Of a stretch of 64,000 nt of DNA, positions 26,105 to 37,173 are shown in pieces. Below the pieces are notes generated by a model that was not told the DNA's origin, ran no database searches, and saw only the letters and a list, made by a program, of their open reading frames with translations. Origin of the DNA: Glaciozyma antarctica PI12 (lineage: Eukaryota > Basidiomycota > Microbotryomycetes > Kriegeriales > Camptobasidiaceae); the NCBI GenBank assembly GCA_002917775.1, contig KZ627158.1, positions 885,103 to 949,102 on the forward strand, in the 5' to 3' direction. Position numbers and translations under genes: made by a program. The number at the start of each line of letters is the position of its first letter. The stretch's first letter is position 1.

Positions 26105-29100
26105 CTATCGATACCCCTGCTGCCCACCCCAACCCTGCTGCGGGTACTGCTGTTGTGGGTACTGCTGCCCACCCCACCCCTGCCCAGGCGGGTACTGACC
26201 CTGCCCCGGTGCGCCCATCGGCATTGGTGGAGGGTACGCCCCCGGCGGTCCCGCCTGCGGTACTCCTCCTTGATACAACGGCGTCCTTCCGTAAGCCGAT
26301 TGCGGTACAGGTTGATGAGAGGGATACGGGCTTGGTGCGGTCCTGCGAGGAGAAGTCAGCTCGGGGAAGAGAGGGAGGGAGGGGAGCGAGAGAAGCGTAC
26401 CGAGGGTCGAACTGCGCCATGGGAGTCCCTCGCCCACCGTCCATCGGTGTACCTCGTCCGACCGCAGGCGACGCATACGGGTTCGGTGTTCGACCTGCGT
26501 ACGGATTGGGCGTACGCCCGAGGCCGGGGTGGCGGGGAGTGGGGTTGGGGAGGCGAGCGCCGCTGGCGAGGCGAGTTTGGTACGCCGTTTTGAAGGCGTT
26601 GCACTGCGCGAGCGGCGTTAGTCATGACTTTGGAGGGGAGGGAGGGGAGGGGAGGGGGGAGGGGAAGACGCACGAGGGCCATCACGTCGCCGTGCTCCTC
26701 GCCGAGAAGAGAGAACGCGCCGGGAACGACCTTGACGGGCTGCGATCGGAAGGAGCTCAGCGCCAAACGAGAGAAACGACGAGGGAGAGAACGTACCCAA
26801 GTTTGGATCTCGACGTCGTTGTTCGAGCGGAAAGAGACGACGAACTGTCCAGCGAGCTTCGGGTCGTCCCTCTTGATCCCGAAGCCGTAGGCCGACTGTC
26901 CCGGGTTCGCCATCGTGTAGTTCTGGAGGTACAGGTCTGCGAAGAAGCGGTCAGCAGCGGTACACGGCGGAAAGAACGAGCGAGGACTCACTGAGCTCCT
27001 CCTGCGATCCCCTGTACTTCTCGTGCGCGAGCATCTCCTCGACCTTCTTCGCCATTCCCTTGATGTGGATGTTGATGAGCTCGTCAAGATCGGTGTACGT
27101 GTGCTTGCTCTCGATGCGCAGCCTCGAACCGATCGAGAACGAGTTGATCTTGTCGAGTTCGGTGACGGCTGCGAGATCAAACGTCAGCGAGCGAGCTCGA
27201 ACAGGGAACGACGAAGGACGTACCGATGTGCTGGTAGACGCCGTCGTCGACCTTCCACGTAACGGCAAGATGATCCTCCTTCGACGACGGTCGAATCACG
27301 CACTGCCCTCGCTGCTGGTTCGCCAGGAACTGCTCCGCCTCGCCCGCACTAAAGTTGTGGAAGTTGGGGTGCTTGATTTGTCGACGAATGCGACCGCCCT
27401 TCTTCTGCGCCGTCGCGACCTGCACCTGCTTGTCCTCCTCGGCCTGCTGACGGTTGTAGTACGAGGGGTCGGGATGAACTCGTCGCTGCTCAAAGTCGCC
27501 CCGCGCGATCGCACGCTCCTGCGTCGAGAGCTCGACCTCGAACGTATCGTGCTTGAGCTCCATGACGAGCGCTTGGAAGATCTGCCCTGGTCGCGGCTTC
27601 GGCACGTTCTCGAAGTCGCCGTCGGTTCGGTACTCGGACGCGATCGTCCCTTCGACGCCCGAATCGAGGCGGACGAGGACGCTGTCGTCCCGCTTGACGC
27701 TGACGACGCGCACGGGGATGATGAGACCGCGATCGAGAGTCGACTGCGTCTCCCCCGTGAACATCGTAAATACCTCGACGAAAGACGGGAGGACGAAGTT
27801 CTGGCGAGTTTCGGCGTAGGGTCCCTGCATCTCGTCGCGAATGCCGTAGAGGGTGAGCCGCTTGGGGACGCCGAGGATCTTGGCGAGTTCGCTGGCAAAG
27901 TCGTCGAGGGAGAGTTCGTCGAGCTTGCGCGGGTCGTCGTCCATGACATCGGCGACGGCCTGGGAGGGGGTAGCGAGTCCGGCGATATCCTCCTCGTCGT
28001 ACTCCATCGCGTCGGCGGCCATCTTCCTCGCGACGTCGTAGTCCTCGGGATGGATGCGAGTGTCGTCGAGGATGTCGGGCTGTCCGTCCTCGGCGTCGAC
28101 ATTCCGCTTGAGATCGGTGCGGAGGAGGTCTTGGGGGATTCGGAGGAAGGCGGCGGCGTTGATGAAGACGTTGGTCGAGAGGACTTCTTGCACGACAAGG
28201 TTCTGTCTGGTCGTCAAAGTTCCGCCCTGCGTCGAGAGCGCGTTAGAGTCGAACGAGTGCGCGAGGTGGCGAGAGGAACGCACGATAGGTCCGTTGATCT
28301 TCTTGACGACGCTGCTGGCTTTCCGAGGACCGAGGCCGGAGACGTAGGGGAGGAGAAAGCAGTAGTAGGGGTTGCGAGCGGCGCGGTTGATGTCGACTCC
28401 GACCTTGTTCGTGACTTCAATGAGAGCTCGCTCGAGGTAGTGCGTCGCCTTCTCCCTGCTCAACTGCGCCGCGCAAAAAAACTGTTTCAGTACCGAACTC
28501 CTGTCGCTGGAAAGAGAAAGGAACGCACGAGCTTCTGGTTCGGATCGTAGGTGAGGGCGATGAGGTCCGGTCCGAGCGCCGCGTACTCGTTGAGAGGGCT
28601 CTGAGCGTAGCGCGCGAGTCCAACGCAGTACTTGCCGAGGATAGGGAGGTCGGGGAACTCGGTCGCGGCGCGCTTGCTGTTCTGGTAGATCCTTGCGACG
28701 TCGTCGTAGACGAAAATGGTCTCAAACCGCGCGAGCGCCTTGAGGTTGTCGTCCGACTTCCACTCGTCGTCGTCCACATCGAGCTTGCCGGTAAGGATGC
28801 CCTCGGAGACCTTGTTAGCGACTGCCTGGACATCGCCCATGAGGCGCTTCGTGCTCGGGGAGAAGCCGCCGACGACGATGACTTGAGGCCTGCGACGACG
28901 AAGGAGGTCTGCGAGAGCTTCGCGGTCCTTGGAGTCGGGACCTTGATAGTCCTCCTCCTGGTGATGCTCGGGGTGGAGAGTGTCGAGCTTGAGGTACTCG
29001 CGGAGGTGGCCTTCTTGGTCGGTAAAGACGGCGAAGACCGAGTCGCGCTTGGGATCTCCAGCTCCGTGCGAGATGGCGAGGACCGAGGGGGATGTCGCCC

Positions 29101-32100
29101 TTCTTCATCGAGCCGTCAGCGCGGCAGTAAGGCGCGACGTTGATGCGCTGGAAGCGAGCAGTCAGCGACCTGATCTCGACGACGAGAGGGGGGAGAAAGC
29201 GACGCACCTGATCGAGCTTCGCCGCGCACTGCTTGCCGACGAACTCCTCCTCCTCCTCCTGCAGCAAGTTCCTCGCCCACACCTCGGCCGCCGGCGCCAA
29301 ATGCTCGTTCACCGCCGCGCGAATGATCTGCTCGCGAACGTCGTTCCACGCTTCGGCGAGTGCCGACGAGTAGTCCGACTTGTACATGGCGCCGAGGTCG
29401 CTGATGAGCTTGTCGGAAGCGGCTTCGGGGAGGACGACGGTGCACTTGACAAGACCTTCGGCTTCGGCGCTGAGGATCTGGAGGAACTGAGCGGAGCGAT
29501 GGAAGGCGCCGATGGGCTTCTCCTCGAGGTATTTGAACGTCTGCTCACGTAGGCAAAGTTAGCGAATATACGTACGAGCGAGGTGGACAGTCGAGCGTAC
29601 GTAGAACGGGTGCATCTCGTCAATCTTGCTGATTCCCTTCTCGGTCGGTCGAACGTTGACGACTCCATAATCCTTGAAGAACCTCCTCGCCTCCTTCTTG
29701 AGCATCGGGTCGCGACTAATCTCGTGCACGAGAATGAACTTGGCCGCTGCGATACCGAATCAGCACCTTCGCGCGCGCCAAAATCAAAAGGACGAACCAT
29801 CGAGAGCGAGCTCCGCCGATGCGTATTCTCCCGTCGCGTACTCCTCCGCCAGTGCGAGCGGCAGCACTCCCGGATCCTCGATAAAGTGCTTCTTGTTGAG
29901 CGTGACAAAGTCCTGCGAGAGCTGCGTCGCCGACACCGCGATCGCCTGCGTCCCTCATCAGCTCCTCCTCCGCACACACAAACGAACGACGAAGAACGCA
30001 CCTCGGCCAACTTGGAAACGACGTTCCTCTTGGCGTTCTCGTACCTCGACTCCCTCGTCGCCCTCTTCTTCTTCGGCGCCTCGTCATTCTCCACCTCCTT
30101 CATCTCCTTGATCTCGGCCAACTTGGCCGCATACTTCATCGCGAGCCAATCGCTCGCATCGGCGACTTCCTCGACGCTCTCGAGCGCGCTCATGACCTCC
30201 TCAAAGTAGTCGTCCTCGACATCGAGTTGGTCGAACAAGGCCTTGAGGTCATTCTTGCGATGAACGAGGGCGCGGTACTTGATCGAGAGAGCCGAGATTC
30301 GCCATAGGTCCGCTTGGTCGAGGAAAGCGAGGTTGCGTAGGGAGGGATCGTCGGCGGTAGGGTCGTGGTGTACGAGGAAGTCGGAGCGGTGGTGCCAGAT
30401 GAAGGGGACTTCGAGGAAATCGACGTTGAGGAACCGAATCGCGTCTGAGACGGCTTTGAGGAACTCGTCGTGCAGGACGGGGTAGTCGCCGCCCCTAACG
30501 TCCTTAAGGAGGAAATCCTCGGTACAGCGCGGCGAGATCCGAGACGACATCCACGCGGCCGCTTCCTCGAGGTCTTCCTCGGCGATGAAAGGTGCTGGAG
30601 CACCGTTCTCGAGCGGCTCGAGTTCGGGGAGGCCGGCGGAGGCGAGCTGCATTCGTTCGGGGATGTCGAGGAGGCGAATCTTGTCGTCCTTTTCGGTGAG
30701 CATGCGCGAGGCGATTTCGGAGGGTTCGAAGATCTGCTCGCCCGTCGTCAGCTCCACTCGTTCCTCCCCGCACGAAGGAACGAACGCACGTCCTTGAGTC
30801 CCTTCTCCTCCTTATCCTCGACCTCGTCATCGAGCGCAAACGCATAATCCTGCCCGTTCCCAAACACCTCCGTCACCTCACTCCACGCCTCCGCCGTGAT
30901 GCCCTCCACAAAGCCCGCCCCGAACCCACTCCTCCTGACAACCTTCTTAACGACCTTCTTCTTCTTCTGCCTCCGCCGCTGCTGCCTCTCCTCCTCGTCC
31001 TCGCTACTCCCATGCCGCCCCGACGAATCCGACTGCGAGTCATCCTCGATGAATCCCGCCATCTCGTCCGCGTCAAACATGCCCGTGTCGATCTCGGCGT
31101 CGGCGCCGCGCTCGTCGTCGTCGAAGATATTGTGCAGGCCTTGGACGGAGGCGTCGGAACCTGCGGATGCGGAACGATGGCGACGGAGGCGCTTGAGCTT
31201 GTGGCTCTGCGTGGGGAGTTAGCTTTAGGGGTGCGAGAGCGAGGGAGGAACGTACGCTGTCGCCGCGAGTGAGCTTCATCCCCGTGTTCTCCTCGAGAAG
31301 TGCGAGATCGTCCTCGTCGAGATCGCCAGCGTCTGAAGCGGCGAAATCAGGTCCAGATCCCGCAAAAGAAAGCGAAAGAACGCACCATCGTCGTCGTCCT
31401 TCCTCCGCTTGCGCGATGCCTCTTCGCCCTTGTGCTTCCTGCGCTTCTTCTTGCTCCGCCGACTTGAGGAGTCGTCCTCGTCGATAAAGCCGCCTGTAGA
31501 GGTGCGCGAGGTCAGCGGGGGTACTTGGTGTGCGCGTGTGAGCTGGGAGTAGCGAGTATCTGGTTGCGCTCCTACGGCGCTCAAACGTTCCGTCGCGTCC
31601 GAGAGCAGTTTCAGCGGGCAGCGTACGCCTCCGCAAGGGACCAGGGTAGGTCTCTTCCCCAACGCGCCTCTTGCTGTTCTACTCGTTCGCAGAAACGTGC
31701 GAAAGAGCTTCAGGAGAGCGAGCAGAACGACATGAAGCACCCGAAATCCTCACTTCGCTCGACGCGAGGCAAGAACCTACGAGGATGAGCGCCAGTCCGC
31801 CTGCTTCGCACCGCGCGAGAGTCCTCTCAATCCCTCGCCCAAGCAAGGCACGCTTCGACCCTCCGCTCGTGCGACCACCACGCGCTGGGCGAAGGTGTAC
31901 TCCCGCCCAGCACGTCTGACCCCTCTACGTCTTCATAATGACAATAGCTGCTGCTCCGCGCGAAGGCTTCGCAAACGCCACTGGCATAGCGGCGAAGGGC
32001 GTCAAAGATCTATCAGAGAGCTCCCCCCGCCTCGATGGCGGGTCGTCGCTTCCGAAGTTTCTTGCGCGCCTCCGCAGGCCACGAGCGATTCCCCACCACC

Positions 32101-32884
32101 CCTGCCTCTTAGCGAGCGACGCCCAGTCGAGGGAAGCTCAGAACCTGGACAGGTAGCACGCGCCGAGCCGCGCTCGCACATCTCCCGTGCTCCCGTGTCG
32201 CTGGGCCAACAGGAGCGGCACAAATTACCTACCGTGCATCGCAAGGCTCCTCAGCCTGACAAGCTGCATCACTCTGCGAATGGCGAGGATCACGCCGCTG
32301 CTGTTGCTCAGCCGCGAGGCACGAGAAGAGTCGCCTCCCTCGCCTCGCGTCACTCCTTTTCGCAGCCCCTGACCTGCAGCGAACGACGCCCGGAATGATG
32401 GCTACCGGTACCGTGTCGTAGCCCACCAGGCTCAACACAGCGCAGGAGACGCCCTGCCGAGCGCGCGCTTCCACTTGGAGCAGCAGCACGAACTCTCCCG
32501 CTGGGCGAGGATGTTGGAGCTACGACCAGCGTCCTACGCACTCGCAAGTGCGTAGCCCACCCGTCGAACGCCATCGCTTCGTTCCCAGCCAAGTCACCCC
32601 CTCGCCCTGCCCCTCCCTCCCCTCCCCCTCCTCCCTCCTCCCCTCCCCCAACCCAGCTCAAACCAACAAGCGAACTCACTCTCTTTAAACTCCCTCTCCT
32701 CCTCACTCCCCTCGCTCTCCTCCTCACTACTATCCCCCGCCTCGGGTCTCAAATCCTCTCCCTCTTCCGCGTCCATGTCGTCTTCTTCTTCTTCTTCAGC
32801 GGCGGTGGGGTCACCGAGGAGCATTGAGGTGCTGTTTCTGCGTTAGTGCGAGAGGGAGGAGGGGAGGGGGGGGACGTACCTCAT
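26105..32884 (-). CDS. SPT6: Transcription elongation factor and histone chaperone Spt6
   Basis: Spt6 travels with RNA polymerase II and reassembles nucleosomes. Exon 1 is 5 nt (ATGAG, 32884-32880). Exon 2 is acidic (MLLGDPTAAEEEEEDDMDAE, DLRPEAGDSSEEES), and after a 1.2 kb intron the acidic N-terminus continues (GFIDEDDSSSRRSKKKRRKH, DMFDADEMAGFIEDDSQSD). The core follows: helix-turn-helix and tex-like parts (GEQIFEPSEIASRML, FIWHHRSDFLV), YqgF-like (VIVVGGFSPSTKRLMGDV), HhH (YVSGLGPRKASSVVKKI), S1 (GLIIPVRVVSVKRDDSVLVR) and tandem SH2 (RGQCVIRPSSKEDHLAVTWK, DDPKLAGQFVVSFRSNNDVE). The C-terminus is a Gly/Pro/Gln-rich repeat (RTPNPYAGRTPNPYASP, QQYPQQQYPQQGWGGQQ) ending at 26105. One extra base in a G5 run at 29087-29091 breaks the frame before SVLAISHGAGDPK, probably an assembly error. 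Confidence 0.95.
31494..32679 (-). other. Unusually long SPT6 intron (1,186 nt)
   Basis: The donor GTGAGT (32679) and acceptor CTACAG (31494-31499) join EREFKES to GFIDEDDSSS in phase, matching the acidic Spt6 N-terminus. Other introns here are mostly 45-65 nt. The intron has no convincing ORF on either strand, a long pyrimidine tract on the + strand near 32590-32650, and a perfect hairpin at 32534-32555. It may host an RNA gene or regulatory sequence. Confidence 0.7.
32534..32555. other. Perfect 9-bp hairpin with 4-nt loop inside the SPT6 intron
   Basis: CTACGCACT (32534-32542) and AGTGCGTAG (32547-32555) are exact inverted complements separated by CGCA. On the SPT6 transcript strand the loop is UGCG, which fits the stable UNCG tetraloop class, although the closing pair is U-A. 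Confidence 0.75.
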
Positions 32885-33324
32885 GCTGGGCTGTCCCTGG
32901 TTGCTGGAGTTGGGCGCGATTCGTCGAGGGGCGAGGAGGGGTAGTGGCGTTTGTGGCGGGGTTGGCGTTTCGAGTGGGCGTTCGGCGGCGTTCGCGCGAA
33001 GGGGGAGGGGAGAAGGAGCGGGCAGAGAGCAGTCGAGCCTGAGTCGAGGCTAAAGTTCACAGACGTTGAATCTTTAGTGAAATTATCGGTCGAGTCTCGC
33101 TCCCTTTTCGCTCTTCTTTCTACTCTCCCGCTGACTCCTTTGGCTGATAGAGAGCCTTGGAGGAGCCCGAATCGATTTCAAGACGAAAAAGCTGGATTCC
33201 AGCCAAAGTCCGAGCCCGGTTCAGCTACTCAAGCCCCGCTCAGCGGCACCTGAGAGCTTCGCAACCATCTCCTCGTCCTCTTTAAACTCCAAACGACAGT
33301 GCAGGCTTCAGTACTAGCCAGAAT
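32885..33324. other. SPT6 upstream region
   Basis: About 440 bp between the SPT6 start codon and the 3' end of a small upstream ORF on the same strand. It is expected to hold the SPT6 promoter and 5' UTR. No TATA box or repeat stands out. Confidence 0.5.
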
Positions 33325-33597
33325 CTAGTCCCAGTCAGGCGGAAGAAGATTCAGAGCTGGAAAAGAAGAGCGCCTCTCCCTCTCGCTCATCGCGCAATCC
33401 TGGAAGCTGCGTGCGAAGCGAGGTTTCAAGTCGAGGAACGAGGACGGCGCACCAACGCAGGTCGAATACGGGAATTTCTCAATCCAGTTTGGGTGTAGAA
33501 GCAGATAGGGACGAAGGTCGGAAGCACCGGTGACGCAGGCGACGTCGAGCAGTGAGAGCGAGAGAGCAGACCCATCCTCTCGACGCTCACAAGACAA
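33325..33597 (-). CDS. Small hypothetical ORF (90 aa)
   Basis: An uninterrupted frame from an ATG at 33597 to TAG at 33325 encodes a protein with a plausible composition: LLDVACVTGASDLRPYLLLH, then NWIEKFPYSTCVGAPSSFLD and a C-terminus ALNLLPPDWD. The Asn/Trp/Tyr content and Pro-Pro-Asp-Trp ending are more protein-like than neighbouring chance ORFs. No family is recognised, and it may instead be the last exon of a longer gene or a remnant. Confidence 0.3.
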   Translation of the reverse strand: MSCERREDGSALSLSLLDVACVTGASDLRPYLLLHPNWIEKFPYSTCVGAPSSFLDLKPRFARSFQDCAMSERERRSSFPALNLLPPDWD

Positions 33598-33670
33598 CGC
33601 AAAACATTAAGCACAAACTCCCCATCCTACACGCCCTCCTATCCACAAAACCTTCTCCCCTAAAAACGCC

Positions 33671-34137
33671 CTACAAGCCCCCCAACAATCCCGCAGCCCT
33701 CAATTCCCTCCTCATCTCGCTCCCCAAACTCATCGCCTCCCTGTTCCCCCAGACGCTCTCCTTCCTCACTGCTGTCCTCGTCTTGGATCCACTTGAAGAG
33801 GGGTGTACCGCGGCAAAAGACGTCCAAGTGGTGAAAGAAGGGGCGACGCGGAAGGGATGAACGTGGTGTGCAGGAGAGTAATGCATCATCCCGCTCCTAG
33901 GTGGGTGATCGATAGAGTCTGGATGCTGGATGAGGTAGCTCTGCGTTTACTTCGTCAGCTCGTGCCCTTGTCGCGGTCTCGGAAAGGAAGAGGGATAGGG
34001 GTGAGAGGGGAAGGACGTACGGAGGAGAGGAGAAGGATAGCTGCGATGGAGGCTTGGAGGACGAGGGGAGGGAGTTTGGAAGTGGAGGTAGTGGGCGCGC
34101 GCGTGGTGAAGTGGCGCAGGGCGGAGGAAGAGAGCAT
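33671..34137 (-). CDS. Small predicted mitochondrial or membrane protein, function unknown
   Basis: Two exons. Exon 1 encodes MLSSSALRHFTTRAPTTSTS followed by a hydrophobic stretch (LPPLVLQASIAAILLLSS), so a mitochondrial presequence or signal-anchor is likely. The intron begins gtacgtcc and ends gctgacgaagtaaacgcag. Exon 2 continues SYLIQHPDSIDHPPRSGMMH, then HPFRVAPSFTTWTSFAA, and ends MRRELRAAGLLGGL with TAG at 33671-33673. It is about 120 residues. The splice phase is consistent and the protein has the look of a small organellar subunit, but I do not recognise a family. Confidence 0.6.
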
Positions 34138-34631
34138 GGTCGCGTGATTTGGTGGGCTTGAGAGAGGGGCTTGCCGGTGGTGCTGGCTGGTGGCTGGCTT
34201 GTGGTGGCTTGTGCTGGCTGTTCGAAGTGGTTGGAAGAGAGTCAACAGTCGTTCGCTTGCAAAGTCGTTGGGGAAGTTGAGGCGGGAGAAGAAGGGGGAA
34301 GGAGAAGAAGTCCAACTCCCTAGTCCTCTCAGCGGAAAACAAAGCGGAGTTCCGCTCGCTCGCCTGATTCGCTCTCCTCTCTTCCGGCCGAGGTGAGATG
34401 CCACTGGAAAATGGCGTGCCGCACCAGATGAGGGCGTGATTACCGTGTGCTGTAGCTGGGGGCTGACTCTGCGCTCAGAACGCGTGCTCAGCGTCGGAAG
34501 AGAGAGGAAGAGGGAAGAAGTTCGCCAGGCGCCCGGAGTCCGGATCGAATCTCTCTCCTCAAGATGAGCGGAGCAGAAGTGTCTCTCCTACCGAACTGAC
34601 AGTACACGATCCAACATCGGATAACACCCAG
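34138..34631. other. Intergenic region without recognisable gene
   Basis: About 490 bp between the small mitochondrial-type gene's start and the 3' end of the FBXO21-like gene. The part near 34140-34200 has a GT-rich simple stretch (ggtggtgctggctggtggct). Nothing else stands out. Confidence 0.45.
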
Positions 34632-36752
34632 CTAATCCTCTGGATACGTCGCACTCAACCTCGCCGCCTTCAAGAACCTCCACCTCCCATCCTCCTTCTC
34701 CACCGTCCGAAAGTACTTTCCGATACTCCTATGCGCCAGCAACCTCTCCACATCCGCATCGTCGACAGAGCGATCGAGGGTAATGTTCTCGGAGGCGACG
34801 TAGCGCGTTGATCCGTCTTCGACGATCTGTGCGCGTGGTTAGCGGAGTTGGGGGAGGAGAGGAGGGACGAACGACGTGGTAGAAGGGTTGGTGTCGACCG
34901 TACGCGAGACGATCGACTTGCATCTGCATAATCCCTGCGCGCGCACCACCATCAGCCGAGCGCACCCAAAAGAGAGAGAAAGGAGGACGCACACTGCTCA
35001 CTCGCTTCGCACGTCAGGTCCCACCCCCTCACCACCGCAACATACCCAAACAACTTGTGCCTAAACACATGCCCCACCCTCCACTTAATAATCCCCACCC
35101 TCCTCCTCTCCTCAGGCCCCTCCTCCTCCCCCTCCCTAATACTCCTACACATCTCCCTAATACTCCTACACTTCTCCCTCTCTCTCCAATCCCGGCGCCA
35201 CGTCCCGCTCCAACACTACGATATCGGCGGGGAACTCGGCTTGACAGATTGAGACGAGCCAGTCGGCGTAGGCGGCGTTCGAATCCGAGGGGGTAAAGAG
35301 GAAGAGAGCCATGGCGGCGGCGTAGAGAGCTGCTGTCGTCGATTCGTGGTCCCCTGCTCCGTGCGCGTCGTCCTCTCGAACAGAGTTGACGATGTTGCGA
35401 GCGACGCGTAGGCACTGCGTACGAAATTAGCGAGGAACGCAGAGGGAAGGGCGTTAACGCACCATCTCGCGCGCCGTAGCAGGCCGAATGAACTCTGGAT
35501 CCATCGCCGCGCCCGTCGAAGCCAGCATCCCCCTCAGCGTCCTCTCCTCCATAATTTGTCCCCCGCTAAAAACGTTCACATAGACCCACTCCTCCCGCCC
35601 CGGTACGGCATCTCTCGCCGCGACGGCCGCGAGGACGACGCCTGGGAATCCGATGGGGCGAGCTTGGATGTTGTAGGAGAGTGGGAGGCGGCGGATGAAG
35701 GCGCAGAAGATGGTGACGAGGGAGAGAGGGAGGGAACCGTGGTTCGTGGATTGGTCCGAGAGGGTCGATTGGGCCCAGACGAAGTCGAGGAAGTGCTGTT
35801 CGCGGGACGCAAGATCAGCGAGGTCACATTTCACGCAAGAGAGGAACGCACGTTCTCGATGTGGTGGAAGGAGCGACCGGTGGCGGGCTTGAAGTTGAAC
35901 GCTTGCATCACGGCGCAGACGTACTTGACGCAGCCGAGAAGGGTCTGGCGAGGAGGGGAAGAAGGGATCTCGCTCGCTTCTGAAAGAATCTCCGACGCCG
36001 TATCAAAATACCCCAGTACCTGCATCCTCATCAGTTCCCTCGCTCCTCATATCCAATCGAAAGGACGCGCACCGTCGAAGGATCCACACCTCTATAAGCC
36101 GCAAACCCCGCGACCCCCTCCTCAAAGCTCCCCTCCCCCTCCCCCTCCTCCTCCAATATTCCCTTCCACCCCTCCACCGCCTTAGCCCTAACCAGCATCT
36201 CATACGCCTGCCTAGCCCAATACCTCCTACTCAACCACCACTCCGGATCCTCCTCCTCTCTCACCCCCATCTCCCTCCTCACCACCTCCAACACATCCTC
36301 TCCCAATTCCCTAACCCTCTCCAATCTCCCTAGATTCCCCGTCCCCTCCCTCCCCATCTCTCTCACCAACCTAACCGCCTCCCGATCCCTCTTACTCCTC
36401 CTCACGAAATAAGCATAATCATCCTCGTTCGGCAGACGGCGCGAGGGGATCCAGAGAGAGTGGCGGGACCAGAGAGAGGGGTGGGTCGAGAGAGCGGAGA
36501 AAGTATGGGAGAGGAGGGAGGAGGAGAGGAGGGAGGGAGGGGGGGAGGTGGGAGAGGATTTGGGAGAGGAGTTCGGGGGGGAGGGAGGTGAGAGATCTGT
36601 GTGCGTAGGGTGGAGTTAGCGGAGTCCACTTGTAGGTTTTGGCGGGTGGTCCTGGGCGTGAGCGGCCTTGTTAAGGTGGTCCGAGACGCAGCTCGGTCAG
36701 GATGGTGCTGCGCTCTCTCGACTCGTACCTCCCCCGCTCGTCCAGCAAACAT
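34632..36752 (-). CDS. FBXO21-like F-box protein with transglutaminase-like and YccV/HspQ domains
   Basis: The F-box is SLTSLPPELLSQILSHLPPS followed by SALSTHPSLWSRHSLW. A helical middle (EDPEWWLSRRYWARQAYEML) leads into a SirB1/transglutaminase-like region (GYFDTASEILSEASEIPSSP, VCAVMQAFNFKPATGRSF, LSYNIQARPIGFPGVVLAAV). The C-terminus is a hemimethylated-DNA-binding YccV-like domain (IIKWRVGHVFRHKLFGYVAV, RGWDLTCEASEQ, LAYGRHQPFYHV, EDGSTRYVASENI), ending ARLSATYPED at 34632. This architecture matches human FBXO21, a substrate receptor of SCF ubiquitin ligases. A 7-codon tandem duplication precedes the YccV domain. The start is the nearest upstream ATG (36752), but the phase of the first intron fits only if a nearby G5 run has one base too many. 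Confidence 0.82.
35132..35173. repeat. In-frame 21-bp tandem duplication in the F-box gene
   Basis: The unit CTCCCTAATACTCCTACACNT occurs twice head to tail (35132-35152 and 35153-35173), differing at one position. On the coding (minus) strand it adds a seven-residue repeat (CRSIREM then CRSIREG) just before the YccV-like domain. Confidence 0.8.
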
Positions 36753-37173
36753 TCCTGGCACTGTGTACCCTTCTGCAACACGCCCACCACCCGGCGAGAT
36801 CTCAGGGACTCACCTGGGTCCCGCTTGATTCGGCGAAGTCATACGCGGAGTGGTTTGGGGTCAAGAGAGGGGAGGGAGGCTGGCGCGTGAGGATGGGCTT
36901 CTGAGTCGTCCCGATCGTAGCTGAGGTGTTCTCTAAGATGCTTTGGGCGAGGAGGAGCTGGAGAGGGTGAGAAGGGAAGCCCCGAGGTCGACGTGGCAGC
37001 CGCCTCCCGAGGGAGGATATTCGCAAGTTGTCTCTGAAGACTCAAAGGGAACCGAAAGGAGAAGCTACAGTACTAACAGCACAGAGCGAGAGCGAACTGC
37101 CAAACCTAGCAGCAGAGCGAACGGTCGATACGACCACACATTCCAGAGCACCTCAACCCCCCTCGCTAGCGAC
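36753..37173. other. Intergenic region between the aminopeptidase and the F-box gene
   Basis: About 420 bp between two genes on the same strand. Minus-strand ORFs here could hide an additional first exon of the F-box gene, since its 5' end is not firmly placed. No motif is recognised. Confidence 0.4.

Noticed and set aside
27060-28550. A 496-codon open frame on the + strand
   Set aside because: It lies exactly antisense to SPT6 exons, has the Leu/Val/Arg/Asp bias expected of the complement of a GC-rich coding strand, and matches no family. It is a shadow of SPT6.
31895-32398. A 167-codon + strand ORF inside the long SPT6 intron
   Set aside because: Composition is Arg/Ser/Pro/His-rich without domain-like character and there are no splice signals. 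Competing ORFs of similar length overlap it on both strands, so it is probably chance in GC-rich DNA.
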